Below are positions 1 through 24,560 of a stretch of DNA of 64,000 nt, in pieces; the stretch's first letter is position 1, and each line of letters opens with the position of its first letter. The notes beneath the pieces were generated by a model. The model ran no database searches. It worked only from the letters and a program-made list of their open reading frames with translations, and was not told the DNA's origin. The position numbers and the translations under genes were made by a program. Source of the stretch: Periplaneta americana (Eukaryota; Arthropoda; Insecta; Blattodea; Blattidae); assembly GCF_040183065.1 (NCBI RefSeq), contig NC_091123.1, positions 9,480,001 to 9,544,000 on the forward strand, given 5' to 3'.

Positions 1-1300
1 TAACATACAAATGTAAATCTCAATGGAAAGAAAAAATTTACTGATATGTTTACCATTAGGCTTAATTGTAACAATAGTAAAAATATATGAATTATGTAAA
101 ATTAATATATAACAAACTAAGTAAATGAACATAATTAAAACATTATTAACAGCTCAAGAACTGATCGTCTTTGATAATTGTTTACCGTGCTTTCCATTAG
201 ATCCTAGTGTAACAGATTAAAATCCTGTTAAGAAAAAAAGAATTAAGAGGAACAGTCCCTAACATAGTTTCGGAAGGGAAGTAAAATCATGAGATGAAGG
301 AAAACATATACATTTTATACCACATAAAATAACTTTTTCTGAATGGAGGCTTCAAGCAAAACTTACCACCCTTTCTATCCCATGTCACATTTAAACTCTG
401 CCGTCATTCTATAAATTATCATTGGAGGATGCTGTCTTGCATATGCTGCATTGGATTACATTTATTGCTTGAAGATTTGAAATCATAATTATATGAGAAG
501 CAGCACAATAATGTTATTCTTGATACTGTTGAGGGTTATAATTGAGCACCTGAGTATTGTTTATTTTCTTGGTATATTTATAGCATTTTATATGCATATT
601 CATTGCAAGCATCATCATAATTTTAATTGAATAGGAAATTTCGAACTCTTACAAGTTTATGATCATTTGTACAATGTTTATGAAGTACCAGTATGCACTT
701 TATTAAATGAAAATTATTTTCAGTACACTACTTAATAACGTACTTCCATTTTTTAAATTTATATATAATTTAAAGTAAGATTGTATGCTTTTTCTTACAG
801 CTGATTTGTTAATATAAAGAAGTTTACTATTTTTTGTACTGTTATGTGTGTAATTAGTTAGGAAAGGTGTAAAATGGTGTAAAATACACGTATTATTCAT
901 ATAATGTTTGAATGTTCATGGTTGCTGCTCTCAAGGAATTGTAAGTTTCCTTCTACAGTTATTTTTTCTATTAAAAATATAATTAATTTTTAACCATAAC
1001 TTATTTTACTCTCCCCCCCCCCCCCACTTCTTTTAAAGATGTAGTACATCGTAATTTCCAGTTATTTGAATAAAACGAGAAGCAAGGCTGACCAATATGC
1101 TGTTATTTAGTTTGTGCCACATCAATTCAAATCTTAGTTATCATGTATTCTGTACAATTGCCTTCATAGTAAAATTTATTTTGTTAACTGTGCCAGACTA
1201 TTTGCATAATGAATCCATTTAACTTCATTCTCAAACCATTATCTTTTATCTAGTCTACAGCTTTGCTCATACGAATATATTAATAGAAATTATTGCAGTA
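1..1300. other. AT-rich intergenic DNA, no gene seen
   Basis: No open frame here looks like a known protein and no exon with good splice sites was found. A poly-C run lies near 1012-1025. The stretch sits downstream of the 3' end of the minus-strand BTB gene and is probably plain intergenic DNA. Confidence 0.6.
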
Positions 1301-1304
1301 GCAT

Positions 1305-1305
<1 letters not shown>

Positions 1306-1340
<35 letters not shown>

Positions 1341-1760
1341 GTCGATCAAAGGACATTATGGAGCATGTCAACTCCATGTCGATTTCACAAAATGCTTCCA
1401 CTCTGTTCTGTCTTTTGCTAGTTCCTCCCAGTTGGTAATTCCCATTTCCATGCATTCCTTCTGAATTTCATCTTTCCATCTACTTCGAAGTCTTCCTAGT
1501 GGTCTTCTGTTGTTAAAGATGTTTATATATATTGTTTTGCGCTGCTGCAGTCATCCATATGTATAACATGTCCTGCCCAATTTAATCTCCTGGTCCATAT
1601 TAGATCTAAAATTGACGGTTGATTATAAAGTTTGTGAATATCATTATTATGTCGAATTTTCCACTTGTTTTCAACTAGGTCAAAAATTGGACCAACAATT
1701 TTCCTGAACACTTTGTTTTCAAAAACCATTAATTTGTGCAGTAGGATATAGTTCACAAAA
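1306..1760 (-). mobile_element. Non-LTR retrotransposon (LINE) 3' end, (CAAT)n tail
   Basis: Minus-strand translation from about 1756 gives the C-terminal tail seen after many insect reverse transcriptases: FENKVFRKIVGP, then a run ending RRLNWAGHVIHMDD. This matches the pattern 'FE.KV.RKI...GRL.W.GH..RM' seen in three other copies in this window. The 3' end runs into a CAAT microsatellite at about 1308-1338, a typical LINE tail. The copy is strongly 5'-truncated; the frame is broken after 1523. Confidence 0.8.
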
Positions 1761-1979
1761 TTATTCCGTGAAATGAGTATTGGTGAGTAAAATTTTTACA
1801 AAGAAGTGACAATACTGTACCATATAATGTGACATAAAATGTTTTCAAACATACATATGCCACTTCTTGGTATACAACCCTTATCACTATGGTTACATTA
1901 TTTTTTAAGTAAGATGTCTCTAAGCCTAAAATTTTTGTCTTAAGTTTTCAGTTTGAAGAATAAATTCTTTGCAAATATG

Positions 1980-2093
1980 TTGTTGTTGTTTTCTAATGCC
2001 AGGCGTTTGACAATAAAGTCATTTGACCTCTTGGACTCCAATATTTTTCAAAGATATTATCATGGCCAGCCACTGAAGCACAGATTTTGAGGT
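1980..2093 (-). mobile_element. 5'-truncated I-clade LINE 3' end, short copy
   Basis: This 114-bp copy is almost identical to the last part of the longer LINE at 2106. It carries the (TTG)n tail (CAA on the element strand) and the codons for the C-terminal end. The 12-bp sequence TTTGCAAATATG lies on both sides, at 1968-1979 and 2094-2105, as a target-site duplication would. The longer element starts directly after the second copy. Confidence 0.8.
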
Positions 2094-2105
2094 TTTGCAA
2101 ATATG

Positions 2106-2923
2106 TTGTTGTTGTTGTTTTCTAATGCCAGGCGTTTGATAATAAAGTCATTTGACCTCTTGCACTCCAATATTTTTCAAAGATATTATCATGGCCAGCC
2201 ATTGAAGCACAGATTTTGAGGTGTTCCGAATCCATTTCTTGGTTTGAGTTGCACAATGGGCAGTTAGGGGACTGATATATTCGAATTCTATGCAGGTGTT
2301 TGGCCAAACAATCATGGCCTGTTGCCAATCTAAATGCAGCTGCAGACGATTTTCGTGGTAAATCGGGAATTAACTGTGGATTTTGATGCAGAGAGTTCCA
2401 TTTTTTCCCTTGGGATTGTGTTATCAAATTTTGTTTGTTGAAGTCTAAGTATGTAGATTTAATAAATCTTTTCACAGAGTAATACGTAGATTTAGTAACA
2501 GGTCTGTAAGTAGCAGTGCTGCCCTTCTTTGCTAAAGCATCCGCATTCTCGTTTCCCAGGATTCCACAGTGGGATGGTATCCATTGGAATACAATTCTTT
2601 TATTGAGTGATATTAATTGAGACAGCATTTTAGTTATTTCTGCTGTTTGAGATGAAGGTGTGTGTTTAGAGACTATTGATAGAATAGCTGCTTTGGAGTC
2701 TGACAATATAACTGCATTTTTAAATTTATTGATGTGGCATAGAAGATTCCTGAGCCTTTCACTTATTGCAATGATTTCTCCATCAAAACTTGTTGTCCCA
2801 TACCCAAGAGATCTATAAAGTGAGAAGAGACAGCACGTAACACCTGCACCGGCACCTTGTTCTCTGGAGATCAAGGACCCATCAGTGTATAAATGAAGCC
2901 AGTTTTGTGGAGGGTACCTAATA

Positions 2924-2930
<7 letters not shown>
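2106..2930 (-). mobile_element. I-clade LINE, 3' part with RNase H domain
   Basis: The minus-strand frame (2874 to 2122, readable upstream to about 2925) encodes an RNase H domain. Visible acidic residues are the D in LYTDGS, the E in SFDGEI, the D in LSDSKA and the D in GNENADALAKKG; WIPSHCGI is also typical. A CPLC...H...C knuckle follows and the protein ends LLSNAWH. RNase H after the RT is usual for I/Jockey-group LINEs. The RT and endonuclease are missing, so this is a 5'-truncated copy. The 3' end is a short (CAA)n tail. Fragments of the same family lie at 1980, 8043, 31184 and 60161. Confidence 0.88.

Positions 2931-2971
<41 letters not shown>
2931..2971. repeat. (TA)n microsatellite
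   Basis: About 20 TA units abut the truncated 5' edge of the I-clade LINE. Confidence 0.95.
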
Positions 2972-2975
<4 letters not shown>

Positions 2976-2988
2976 GTGTATAGGCACA

Positions 2989-3083
2989 CAGGGTGATTCA
3001 GAAGATTGTGCCATACTCTAGGATCTGATTTCTGATATCATTGTGATGAAAAAAGTTCATTTAGACGTATGTGAATCACCCTG
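2989..3083. mobile_element. Very short MITE with 13-bp terminal inverted repeats
   Basis: The ends read CAGGGTGATTCA and TGAATCACCCTG, perfect complements, 95 bp apart. No coding capacity. The right flank is TA and the left flank is CA, so a TA duplication is not certain. The ends resemble insect Tc1/mariner-type MITEs. Confidence 0.6.
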
Positions 3084-3189
3084 TATATATAAAGCATTCT
3101 TTTTTACTATTTTCGCAATTCATAGGGTGGCAGTGTTGCAGCACAATTCGTTCTAAATCTCTTAACCTTAAGTTTTCGATTGGAAGTGT

Positions 3190-3577
3190 AATTACTAAAA
3201 CTTAAACTAAGAGCTACGAATGGCACCAAGTAGGCTACTGGTAGATGTGTTGTTAGTTAGGAGGGTTTCTAGGATGAATCACAAGTCTCCAAAATCTGAC
3301 ACTAAGTTAATGAGTTACATGGACTGCAGCACGAATCTTATAAACTGCATACTGACATGTGTGAGATGATGAAGACTGTTAACAACATATTGTCTGTATT
3401 TTCTTTTTTCGTAAGTTACATGTTAGGGTGCGGTTTATAAGATTCATGTTGCAGTCAGTGTGACTCACGTATCTATAGTTAGAACTCAGAGACTTGTGAA
3501 TCATGCCTAGAAAAAACTCCTAACAGACACCACATTCACTCTAATACACTCAATAGCATTCTTAGTTTTTAGTGCCT
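3190..3577. mobile_element. Foldback element with ~165-bp inverted arms
   Basis: The left arm (about 3190-3362) and right arm (about 3415-3577) are imperfect complements; for example ATGAATCACAAGTCTC pairs with GAGACTTGTGAATCAT, and ATCTTATAAACTGC pairs with GCGGTTTATAAGAT. The loop is about 50 bp. No protein is encoded. Confidence 0.7.
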
Positions 3578-3699
3578 ATAAATCCGATGTCTAGACGTAA
3601 ATATAATTTCTTTGACGTGAAATAATTTGGCGACAAGTTGCTTATAAATTTTAACTGCTGCATTTATCAGAGTATAAGACACACTTTTGAACTTTATAA

Positions 3700-3950
3700 T
3701 TGAGGGGTTTGGGGGAAAAACCAGGCAGTTTCAATTCAGTACTTTTCGAGATAATGAAGAAAAACTTACCGCCAAACAATAAGCATGTACAGAAGAGGCG
3801 GGTCCAAAATGCATTATAACTGTGAATGTAATTCTTGGAACTACTTGGTTCTTTGACCAAACGATAGAGCGTATTTTTTTGTCCTCTGTGCATAAATAAC
3901 TCAAAAATGAAAAACATTGGAGCTGCCTGGTTTTCCCCCCAAACCCCTTA
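3700..3950. repeat. Inverted repeat arms around ~190 bp
   Basis: GGGGTTTGGGGGAAAAACC near 3704 is matched by a complement ending CCAAACCCC near 3945, both next to a CAGGCAG/CTGCCTGG block. Probably a decayed MITE. The intervening sequence has no recognisable coding. Confidence 0.55.
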
Positions 3951-4229
3951 ATTAAGCCTAGAAAGCTATATACATCTTATACAACGAAGTCCCTCATGAT
4001 AGTATGAATTGAGATTCATTTTCACATCGGTTACTAGCCTTGTTGTTGTTTAAAATAAAAGCCATGATTTGTTTTACAACCATCTGCTCAGGAAACGTCT
4101 GGCTGATTTCACTTTAAACAAGGACAATCTTTGGAAGCATGCTAGGACAATGTCCTAAAATATTATTTCACTGGTTCCACAACACTGGAAATAAGTAACA
4201 AGAAGCTACGTTATTTTTAAATATGTAAA

Positions 4230-4235
4230 TTTATT
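4230..4235 (-). terminator. Likely poly(A) signal of the BTB-BACK gene
   Basis: AATAAA on the minus strand, about 100 bases past the stop codon of the last BTB-BACK exon (4335-4337). Confidence 0.55.
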
Positions 4236-4334
4236 TTTTCTTATATAAATTATAATTATTTTACAAATCTGAACATGTCTATAACAAAGCAACATTATTA
4301 TACACTTTCGATTAGATATTTTACTTAAATTATT

Positions 4335-17341
<13,007 letters not shown>

Positions 17342-18600
17342 CAGAAGAGACACTTTGTTTCCTAAGTATCATATGCATTTAATATTCACAAAGTTAGTTT
17401 TTCATATGTAAACACACAGATTCCAATCTTTGTAAGATCGAAACTGATTTTATCTACAGTTGTATCTTAAAAAAACTCAATCATAGCTTATTGTTACGTA
17501 TAATGTTACTAAGGAAACACATTTATTTTTATTTACAAGTTATTTTATCATGTAATCTTTTTGATATTAAAGTTTGTTATTTAAAGATATTACAGAGACA
17601 AATGTCAGAGTTTTGAAGATGAAATGTATGATATGATACCAGCATATGCTTAATTTATTTCATGCATTTAAATTACTGTAATAAAGAAATTGTTTTTATG
17701 TGCATTGTAATTATATAATAATGTATTTCATTACCTGTATTTCCTACAGTTTCATATCCTGCTGTGTTCTCAATGATGTGTTGTAATCACTAAAACAACA
17801 TAACATGATAGAATAGTTTCTATGAATTCATGTGATCAACAAAGGTCATAAGCCTAAATACAGCTGCATTTGCACAGATTTGCAATACCAACAGAATCTA
17901 CACAGTATATTTCACGATTTATAAACTAATGAATAGGCTATGTAATCTTTGCTAATAGAATGTCTTCACTGTCCAAGAAGTGTCAAACGAAAAGCAAAAC
18001 TGAACAGTTAACATTAACTAAATGCTGGCTTCTGGCCAATTTATGTACTATTTTTATCATTCACTGCTAATGCGTCAAGTAGTTTATAAATAACTATTCA
18101 CTTTCAGGTTGTTTCTTTTGTACTCTACTGGAAATCATGTAAAACTTTTTTTTTTTCTAGTATTAGGCCCTGAGATTTGTTACGAATTCACCAACAATTT
18201 GTATTAATTTCTTCAATGAAAGATCCATAGACCTCTCTTTCAGAAGTCTGCTGGAGCTCATTCTTTGAAGATAATCCTTCATACCGGTATTTAATTAGTA
18301 ATTAGAAATAAAAATCAAACTTCATTAACATAGAGTTGTTCTGCGACATTTTAATTTTATTTCATTTAATTTCACATATTGTTCATCTATTTCAGTACCT
18401 TATTCTAACTGTAGCCTCTTGTGAAACACAGATTCTTGTGCTTTGAATGTTCATTGCAGGTGCATTGAAATATTTTAAGTTATTTCTTTAATCATATGGT
18501 AATATTAACAATTATAAAGATAAACTGAACAAATTATACCATGCAAATCATGTTGCCCATGTATATGTCCCTGAACACAAGTAATTTCACTATAACAGTA
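17342..18600. other. Upstream of the BTB-BACK start codon
   Basis: Should hold the BTB-BACK 5' UTR and perhaps its promoter. No CpG-rich stretch, TATA box or untranslated exon can be fixed with confidence. Confidence 0.4.
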
Positions 18601-18628
18601 AAAAAATAAAATTTGATTAACATTATCT

Positions 18629-19129
18629 CTATATTAGGCCTATATTATTACTGTTGCTATTTGTGAGAGCTATGGGTTGAAGTTCTTGAACCATTGCAAT
18701 TTTATAAGACTTCAGTTTCAATAACTTTGTAGCGTTTCTCACAGAACCATAAGACATTCCGGTTTCCTGAGAAAGGCGACGAAGCGACGTTTTAGGTGAA
18801 TTTTCCAGGCGATATGCAATGTCATCCAAATTTTCATCAGTGAGGACCCTACGTTGCTGTTGTTTGCGTTTCTTATCTTGAACACTTCCTGTCGCTCGAA
18901 CTTTTTTCACCAAATCATGGACAGTTTTGCGACTTGGAATATTGATACCAGGGAACCTTTCCTGAAATTGCCTTTGAACTTCACGTGCCGACACTGTTAG
19001 CACATATGAATCATACATAAACACTCTTTGTCCTACAGAATACCTAAACTGAGGCGATTGGGGCACTTTCGGAGTATTTAAACGTGAACCATCCGTGTTA
19101 TTTGTACTCTCCGAACACACTACTTCCAT
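18629..19129 (-). pseudogene. DUF4817-type transposase, N-terminal part (166 aa)
   Basis: The frame reads YSVGQRVFMYDSYVLT, then QRQFQERFPGINIPSRKTV, HDLVKKVRATGSVQDKKR, then VLTDENLDDIAYRLENSPK, SLRRLSQETGMSYGSV and ATKLLKLKSYKI. That is the paired helix-turn-helix N-terminus (DUF4817) of a Tc1/mariner-superfamily transposase common in insects. The catalytic half is missing; the frame leaves the homology after about residue 150. The matching C-terminal half occurs at 60280-60669 in another copy. Confidence 0.85.
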
Positions 19130-19549
19130 GACCTTGGTTGTAGTGTTAATAAATTTGATGAGGGGAACTGTGCACGTACATGCAGAGGTTAAGTACGTTT
19201 AATTTTTCTGTACTTTGCTAACTATTTTTTCTTCGATTTCTGCACACAGGTATGCAGTATCTTTTGCATGAATTATTACGCAAAGCACATATACAGTCAC
19301 TGTTAATGGTGTGCAGAGTGTGGTATTTTAGGCTATATGTTTTACGGGAACATGTACTACACATTTCCATTGTTTTCTTTGGTCCATCTTCTGTCCGAGT
19401 ATGACGTCGATGCTACAATGTTATAGAAGTTCTACCATATGTGGTTTTTTTTTCTTCAGTCAGGCCCATTGTTGAATTACTGATTCAGTAGATGGCAGAA
19501 CTATAATTGAGCATGTAGTTCATAGGAGTGATTTGGAATCAGTCTTCGG

Positions 19550-19860
19550 CACACAGGGACAGCATTTTGGGAGTGTTAGGATGACCATCTTGATTTAATG
19601 ACAACTTTCCGTCACCAATGACATATGATTCTCATACAATTCTGTAGGGGCGCTGGTAGCGTCTCAGCCACCGAAAGCGGGAGAAATACTACATGTATTA
19701 GACATTAACCGCTAGATGGAAGCACAGCTGGAATCTCCATGAATTATCTATGCCAATTTTACGAATTCCTTTCTCACTGTATTCTGAGAAACGATACAAT
19801 CTGAGCGCGCGAACCACAGACGGCGGTGGCGCGAACATTAAATTGCCTTATTCAAATTAC
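19550..19860 (+). promoter_or_regulatory. GC-richer stretch, possible promoter or leader
   Basis: Contains GAGCGCGCGAACC and GGCGGTGGCGCGAAC in otherwise AT-rich DNA, and lies about 110-420 bp ahead of an exon-like segment at 19971. It could be a promoter region or the leader of a transposon transcript. No TATA box or initiator was identified. Confidence 0.3.
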
Positions 19861-19970
19861 ATAAAGAAGTTTTGGTATTAATATTGTCTCAAACAGATGT
19901 ATCCACAGGTATCTGTGTAACAGATTATTTACTAAGAATGCCAAACATAATGTGATTGTGTTAATTGCAG

Positions 19971-20046
19971 AGGAAGAAATAATGAAGTTGTTCAGATCTC
20001 CAGTTACGGATAAGGAGAGGCTACAAAAAATGGAATTTGATTTCAG
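19971..20046 (+). CDS. Candidate orphan exon, unknown protein
   Basis: GTGTTAATTGCAG precedes it and a consensus donor follows (TTTCAG|GTAAGT). Between them one frame is open: EEIMKLFRSPVTDKERLQK, then MEFDFR. An internal Met could start the protein. No next exon that continues this phase was found before the LINE at 20130, so this may be a first coding exon with distant partners, or chance. Not recognised as any family. Confidence 0.3.
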
Positions 20047-20129
20047 GTAAGTAGTGAATGAACTGCAGTAACTAAATTATAATTAATGAATATATTTTTG
20101 TAGAATCATTTCATAGATTAAAATCTAGT

Positions 20130-20985
20130 CTCTTTTCCAACTTTAAAAGTAGCGTACTATGCCCATGTACATTCCATTCTTTCATATGGTGTAATGGTCT
20201 GGGACATGTCTTCTGAAGCTATAAAAATGTTTAAACTTCAAAAGAGAGTAATAAAACAAGTCCCTATGTGCACTCCAAGCAAAGACATTTTTCAAGAATT
20301 AAATATTTTACCACTCCCCTGCATCTACATTCTAGAAACAGTTTGCTTCATTTATAAAAATCTTAACTATTTTAAAAGGAACTCTGAAATTCATGACCAT
20401 AACACAAGAGCTGCCAACATGCATGTAAATTATCATACTATTATCAAAAGTCTTAGCAGTACTTCTCATACAGGTATCTTATTATATAACAAGATACCTG
20501 GAGTTATTAAACATTTAAATTATGAATGTTTCAAAACCAGAGTAAAAACTATTTTGCTCCAGTCCATGCCATTCACAATTACTGATTTTTTACATAAAGT
20601 AGAATACCTACCTTCATTACTGTTGCACATAATTTTCCCCCTAACAATATTAATAATAATAACTAAGATGAAATCTCTTGGTTCTTAAAGGTTCAATTGC
20701 TGTCGTAATAAATCACCTCAGATGATAAATTTGTTTAATGTAATCTTGTTTTTATTTAATCTATGTTAGTCTATTTATTTTAATGTCTTGTAAACTGAAA
20801 GTATATAATGTATCTTGTTATTTATTGTGTCTTTTGGTAGTTTTACTATTTCTTTGAAAAAAACTTAAGAGTGTTAAAATTAAATTCATATTAGAAATCT
20901 TATTTTGTGTGTGTGTTTGTGTGAGTATCTAATCATGAACCTATAATCTGTAATAGATTGTACAGAGAATAAATAAATACAATAC
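20130..20985 (+). mobile_element. LINE 3' end (Jockey/CR1-like RT tail)
   Basis: The frame from 20194 reads KMFKLQKRVIKQVPMC, FQELNILPLPCIYILET, DHNTRAANMHV and LLYNKIPGVIKHL. This is the C-terminal region that follows the RT in Jockey/CR1-group LINEs ('LQK...I......CR..F..L.IL.LPC.YI', 'H.TR', 'L.N.LP'). The copy is 5'-truncated and ends near an AATAAATAAATACAATAC tail at about 20970. Confidence 0.82.
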
Positions 20986-20994
20986 AATTGTTCA

Positions 20995-21690
20995 GTGATA
21001 ATATATTACTTATTGGCAGAAGTGGCAGGAGATAAGGTCCTATTAGGTGATGTTGAACAGACCGTCATGTGTAGGGTTCCCAACTTTGGGTCGGTGCATT
21101 CTAGGACAACTTATACGAGGCACAGGAAAAACATGTTCTTGATCCTAAAACGACAATTTAAGAACAATTTGCACAGTTTTCGTGTTGAAATAATCTATTT
21201 GAATAAAGTACAGTCCATAACAATTAGTTGGTGCGACCATTTTAATTTAACATGTTGATTATCTCAGCCTACATGCTAATCATAATCACATTTCAAATTT
21301 TAAGTCAAATTAATATTATTTATCCACTTATTTGTCACAACAATTGGAGAACAGCATATTCACAGTTAATGTACTGACAGATATAAACGTCAATATTTTG
21401 TTTTGAAAATTAATTTTAGACAATAATGCACTAGTGCTGAAAGACATCGCAGTTAAATTTTTAAACATGTATTTTATATTGAGATTTGGCCCTCTTTACC
21501 AGATGACTGGTTTTTAATGAAGGTAATGTGGGATGTTCTGCACGCAGAAATGTTCTCAATGCAAATGTTGATATATCGGAGAATTCTATAGCAAGAAGAC
21601 TTCTTTCTTTCTCATTATGATCTGGAGTTGTCAATATGTGCCATACTCGACCCTAAGACAGAAGCCAGAAAGAATGTTATTTTTGGAGAA
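20995..21690. other. Intergenic, no supported gene
   Basis: An 87-codon plus frame starts at 20995 but matches nothing I recognise and lacks convincing splice sites. The rest is AT-rich. Confidence 0.4.
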
Positions 21691-21769
21691 TGAGAAATTT
21701 AACAACTTTCCTGCAGATATCGTATTTCCGAAAGATAAATATTCGAGCCTTCAGAGAATATTGTGACAG

Positions 21770-22560
21770 CTACGTGAGATTCGATCTCACGACCGGCAGA
21801 AGAAGGGGCAAGGTCGGCCGTAGTTCGGCGCGGAAGTTGCGCGCGCATCTGCTTCCTGTGGCATGTGCTGTGGCGAAGAGAGGAGAGAGAGCGACCGCTG
21901 CAGAGAGGGGAGATATCCAGAGAATTCGAGAGTGCCATCTCTGGACATCTGTGGAAATTTCTAGCATCGTACATTCTCGAAGCTATGGTTTGGTTATAAA
22001 TTACGACACGCGAGTGAACTTGAGCAGTTGTTGTTGTTATAGACGGTGGACAGCAAGCCAGCCAGTCTTGTGTAGCAGTGAAGCCAGCTTCGAGACCGGA
22101 GTTCGACTTGAGTGTATCCGCACCTGTGTGAGCGTCCGAAGTCCTGAGTTTGAGTGCAGTGGACCACAGTTGGGGGACCTGAGTTCGAAGTTCAGTGGAC
22201 TGTCTCTGAAGGTCTGGGGTTCGAGATACTGTTGTCACGCCAGGAGAAGGCGGCTGAAGTACTTAGACGGGGCGGAGGGGAAACAGTCGCGCATGCGCAC
22301 CGCGCTGTTCACTGCAATATTCCTGTTTCACAAACATCTACTGCACGTGTCTATGAGTCTTCGCGACTTTGTGAAAATAATAGTGAAGTTTTTGTTGTAG
22401 TGTTTTATTAGTTTCAACAAGACAATTGTTTTCAGTATACCACAAATCTTTGTATTGCTTCAGTTATCCTTTGCTTTTCGTGTTAATTGTGTTGATAATA
22501 ATATAGTTAATAGAATTTATGTTATTGTATACTGTTATTTAGGTTTATAGCAGTTTTTTG
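21770..22560 (+). promoter_or_regulatory. GC-rich leader ahead of a transposase remnant
   Basis: This block is far richer in G and C than its surroundings (GGCGCGGAAGTTGCGCGCGC near 21827). It ends just before an ATG (22574) that begins the transposase-like frame MSTKRKQGLTIYSEER. It most likely served as promoter and 5' leader for that element. Open frames inside it look like chance, since they resemble no protein. Confidence 0.4.
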
Positions 22561-22573
22561 TTTATTGTAAATA

Positions 22574-23690
22574 TGTCGACAAAGAGGAAACAAGGATTGA
22601 CAATCTATAGCGAAGAAAGGGATATTATTAGAAGTGCAAAATAATTCTGCGATGAAGAAAAAGAACAATAGTGCCTTTGCATTCCTCTTACGAAACCTAC
22701 AGCAAAGGTAGAAAAGTACTCTAATCTATCCACAAGAACAATACAGCGTATAAGGAATGAAATGAAAGACTGCACAGAAGAAAGTGCGTTGTCGACACCT
22801 GAGGGAGAAAAAAAAAAAAACGGAAACGTCCAGACTAGCGAAACGCAAATGGAGATGACTTCGACGGGAGATTGACAAAAAAGATATAATTGAGAATTTT
22901 TATTTGAAAAAGAAAGAGGGCCACCGGCGTAGCTCAGGAGGTAGCGCGTATGCCTGCTGATCTGCAGTTGCGCTCGGGAGTGAGTTCGATTCCCGCTTGC
23001 GCTGACTACCTGGTTGGGTTTTTTCCGAGGTTTTCTAAAGCGAATGTCAGATAATGTATGGCGAACCCTTGGTTTCATTTCGCCAAATACCATCTCGCCA
23101 TCATCAATTCAATCGACACTGAAGAAGCTAGTAATTATTACAGCGTCGTTAAATAATAAGTAAAAAAAAATAGTACCAAGCTGCAACAAAATTCTACCCT
23201 TTTACAAGAGAAAATTGATTTGAAATGAAAGACAACATTAAGACGAATATTGAAGAAAAAGGATTTCAGGTGGAAGAAGTGTGCAGAAAAAAAATTGAGG
23301 AAAACACTGTAAATTAGAATACGTGAAGATGTCTACAGCAAATAAGAAAGCTTAGGAAAGTGGAAAAACCGATTTTGTATCTGGACGAAATGCGGATAGA
23401 TAGGCCTACCAATTTAACGTTTCCCAAGTGCTGGCACGATAAAAATGTTACAGGGGTTTTGACTACCATAAATGTATCCAGAACCCTCATTGTTGTCCAT
23501 CAGGATGGGGGCGGTGGGGCTAATGGCTTTGTTGAGAGATTCGAATTAATATACACGGCTGGAACATAAACAGACGATTGTCATGGACAGATCATACTCC
23601 AGCAATTTTGAAAAATGTGATAATGATAGTCATAGCGACAACACCGAAGATGCGGAATCTTTTATGTCTGACTCCGTTCCCTTGTAGCTA
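22574..23690 (+). pseudogene. Decayed IS630/Tc1-type transposase
   Basis: Starts MSTKRKQGLTIYSEERDI; later STRTIQRIRNEMK fits an HTH. After a SINE insertion, YLDEMRIDRPTNLTFP, KCWHDKNVTGV, TLIVVHQDGGGGANGF and a tail ending AESFMSDSVPL follow. The 'YLDE' block, the 'H.G...GF' block and the acidic Ser-rich tail match an IS630-like DDE transposase group common in insects. Stops, frameshifts and a missing stretch before the tail show it is dead. Confidence 0.7.
22922..23168 (+). mobile_element. tRNA-derived SINE (family A) inside the transposase
   Basis: Box A-like GTAGCTCAGGAGGTAG, box B-like GAGTTCGATTCCCGC, then the body and a 3' end GCGTCGTTAAATAATAAG. It splits the IS630-type remnant, so it is younger than that gene. 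Confidence 0.85.
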
Positions 23691-23709
23691 AGTAAGTGGA
23701 CTGAAGTTT

Positions 23710-24410
23710 TCAGGTCAGAGTGTAGAGTAAAGTTCCCCCGTCCCGCCTATCTACTCTCCGCGCCAACTCGTAGCGCGAAGACAGTACTGTGAACTCGAGT
23801 GACTGAGCTAGAAGAACTAGCCAGGGCAAACGAACTGTAAACTGAGAACTGACAGTTCTGATTTGTAAATAGTGTTCTGTGAACATTAGTTAAGATTAAC
23901 AGTTCATTGTTGTTCTCAATAATCCAAGTAAATTGTCATTGTCGTCTGTGGAGTGCAATAACGAATACGGTGTTGCTGTGTGGAGTGCAAATCCCATTGT
24001 TGACGGGAGTAGAATTAAATTGTAGAAAGTGATTATTATTGGTGTGAGAATAAAATTACATTATTGTTTTACAATATATTATGAACTCACCAAAAAATTT
24101 CCCGAGAAAGTTTTGAAATTAGAAGCATTCTCAATACGACTGTGACTGTGAAAAAGGCTTTTCCCAAATGAACTTGATGACACGAGAGAGGGCGGCTTTA
24201 CTTGTCAACACTGTTAACAATCTGCTCTTCATTAGGATTGTTAGTCCTCCACTAATATCTTTCACCATACAAAATATGTTATGTCATGGCTTCTTCAAGG
24301 ATATCATTCTCTTGTAGAGATCAGAAATAAAATGGGTAACAGGGAAGAAAAACAAGAGACATATCAGAAGTGTAGAAGATTTTTTAAAGATGTTAGTCTA
24401 GGCCTAGTTT
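23710..24410 (+). pseudogene. Internally deleted hAT transposase copy with leader
   Basis: A GC-richer leader (CCGCCTATCTACTCTCCGCG near 23746) runs to an ATG at about 24081. Soon after, the frame gives CDCEKGFSQMNLMTRERA, LLVNTVNNLLFIRIVSPP, the C-terminal hAT dimerisation region of the KIAA1586/ZMYM6-like type. The start codon and C-terminus are only about 50 bp apart, so most of the gene appears deleted. Confidence 0.55.
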
Positions 24411-24419
24411 AAATTTATT

Positions 24420-24560
24420 GCCAAGAACTCGGCATTAGTTGAAGACAACAATTTTTCAAGGCTCTCTGTTGTCATATTTTGTCTCTTATCTACAAGGATA
24501 TTTTTGAATGCTGAAAATGATCGTTCAATATCACATGAGGTTACAAGACAAATAGTGTAC
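24420..24560 (-). pseudogene. hAT transposase C-terminal fragment
   Basis: The minus strand reads VCLVTSCDIERSFSAFKNI, LVDKRQNMTTESLEKLL, nearly the same dimerisation block as in the intact hAT at 4934. It abuts the previous remnant tail to tail. Sequence at 24560-24830 may belong to it but is not recognisable. Confidence 0.7.

Noticed and set aside
20995-21258. 87-residue frame as a gene
   Set aside because: No recognisable domain, no convincing splice sites and no continuation of the exon at 19971.
21690-22400. 236-residue open frame as a gene
   Set aside because: Its composition follows the GC-rich leader, other frames are equally open, and it resembles no protein.
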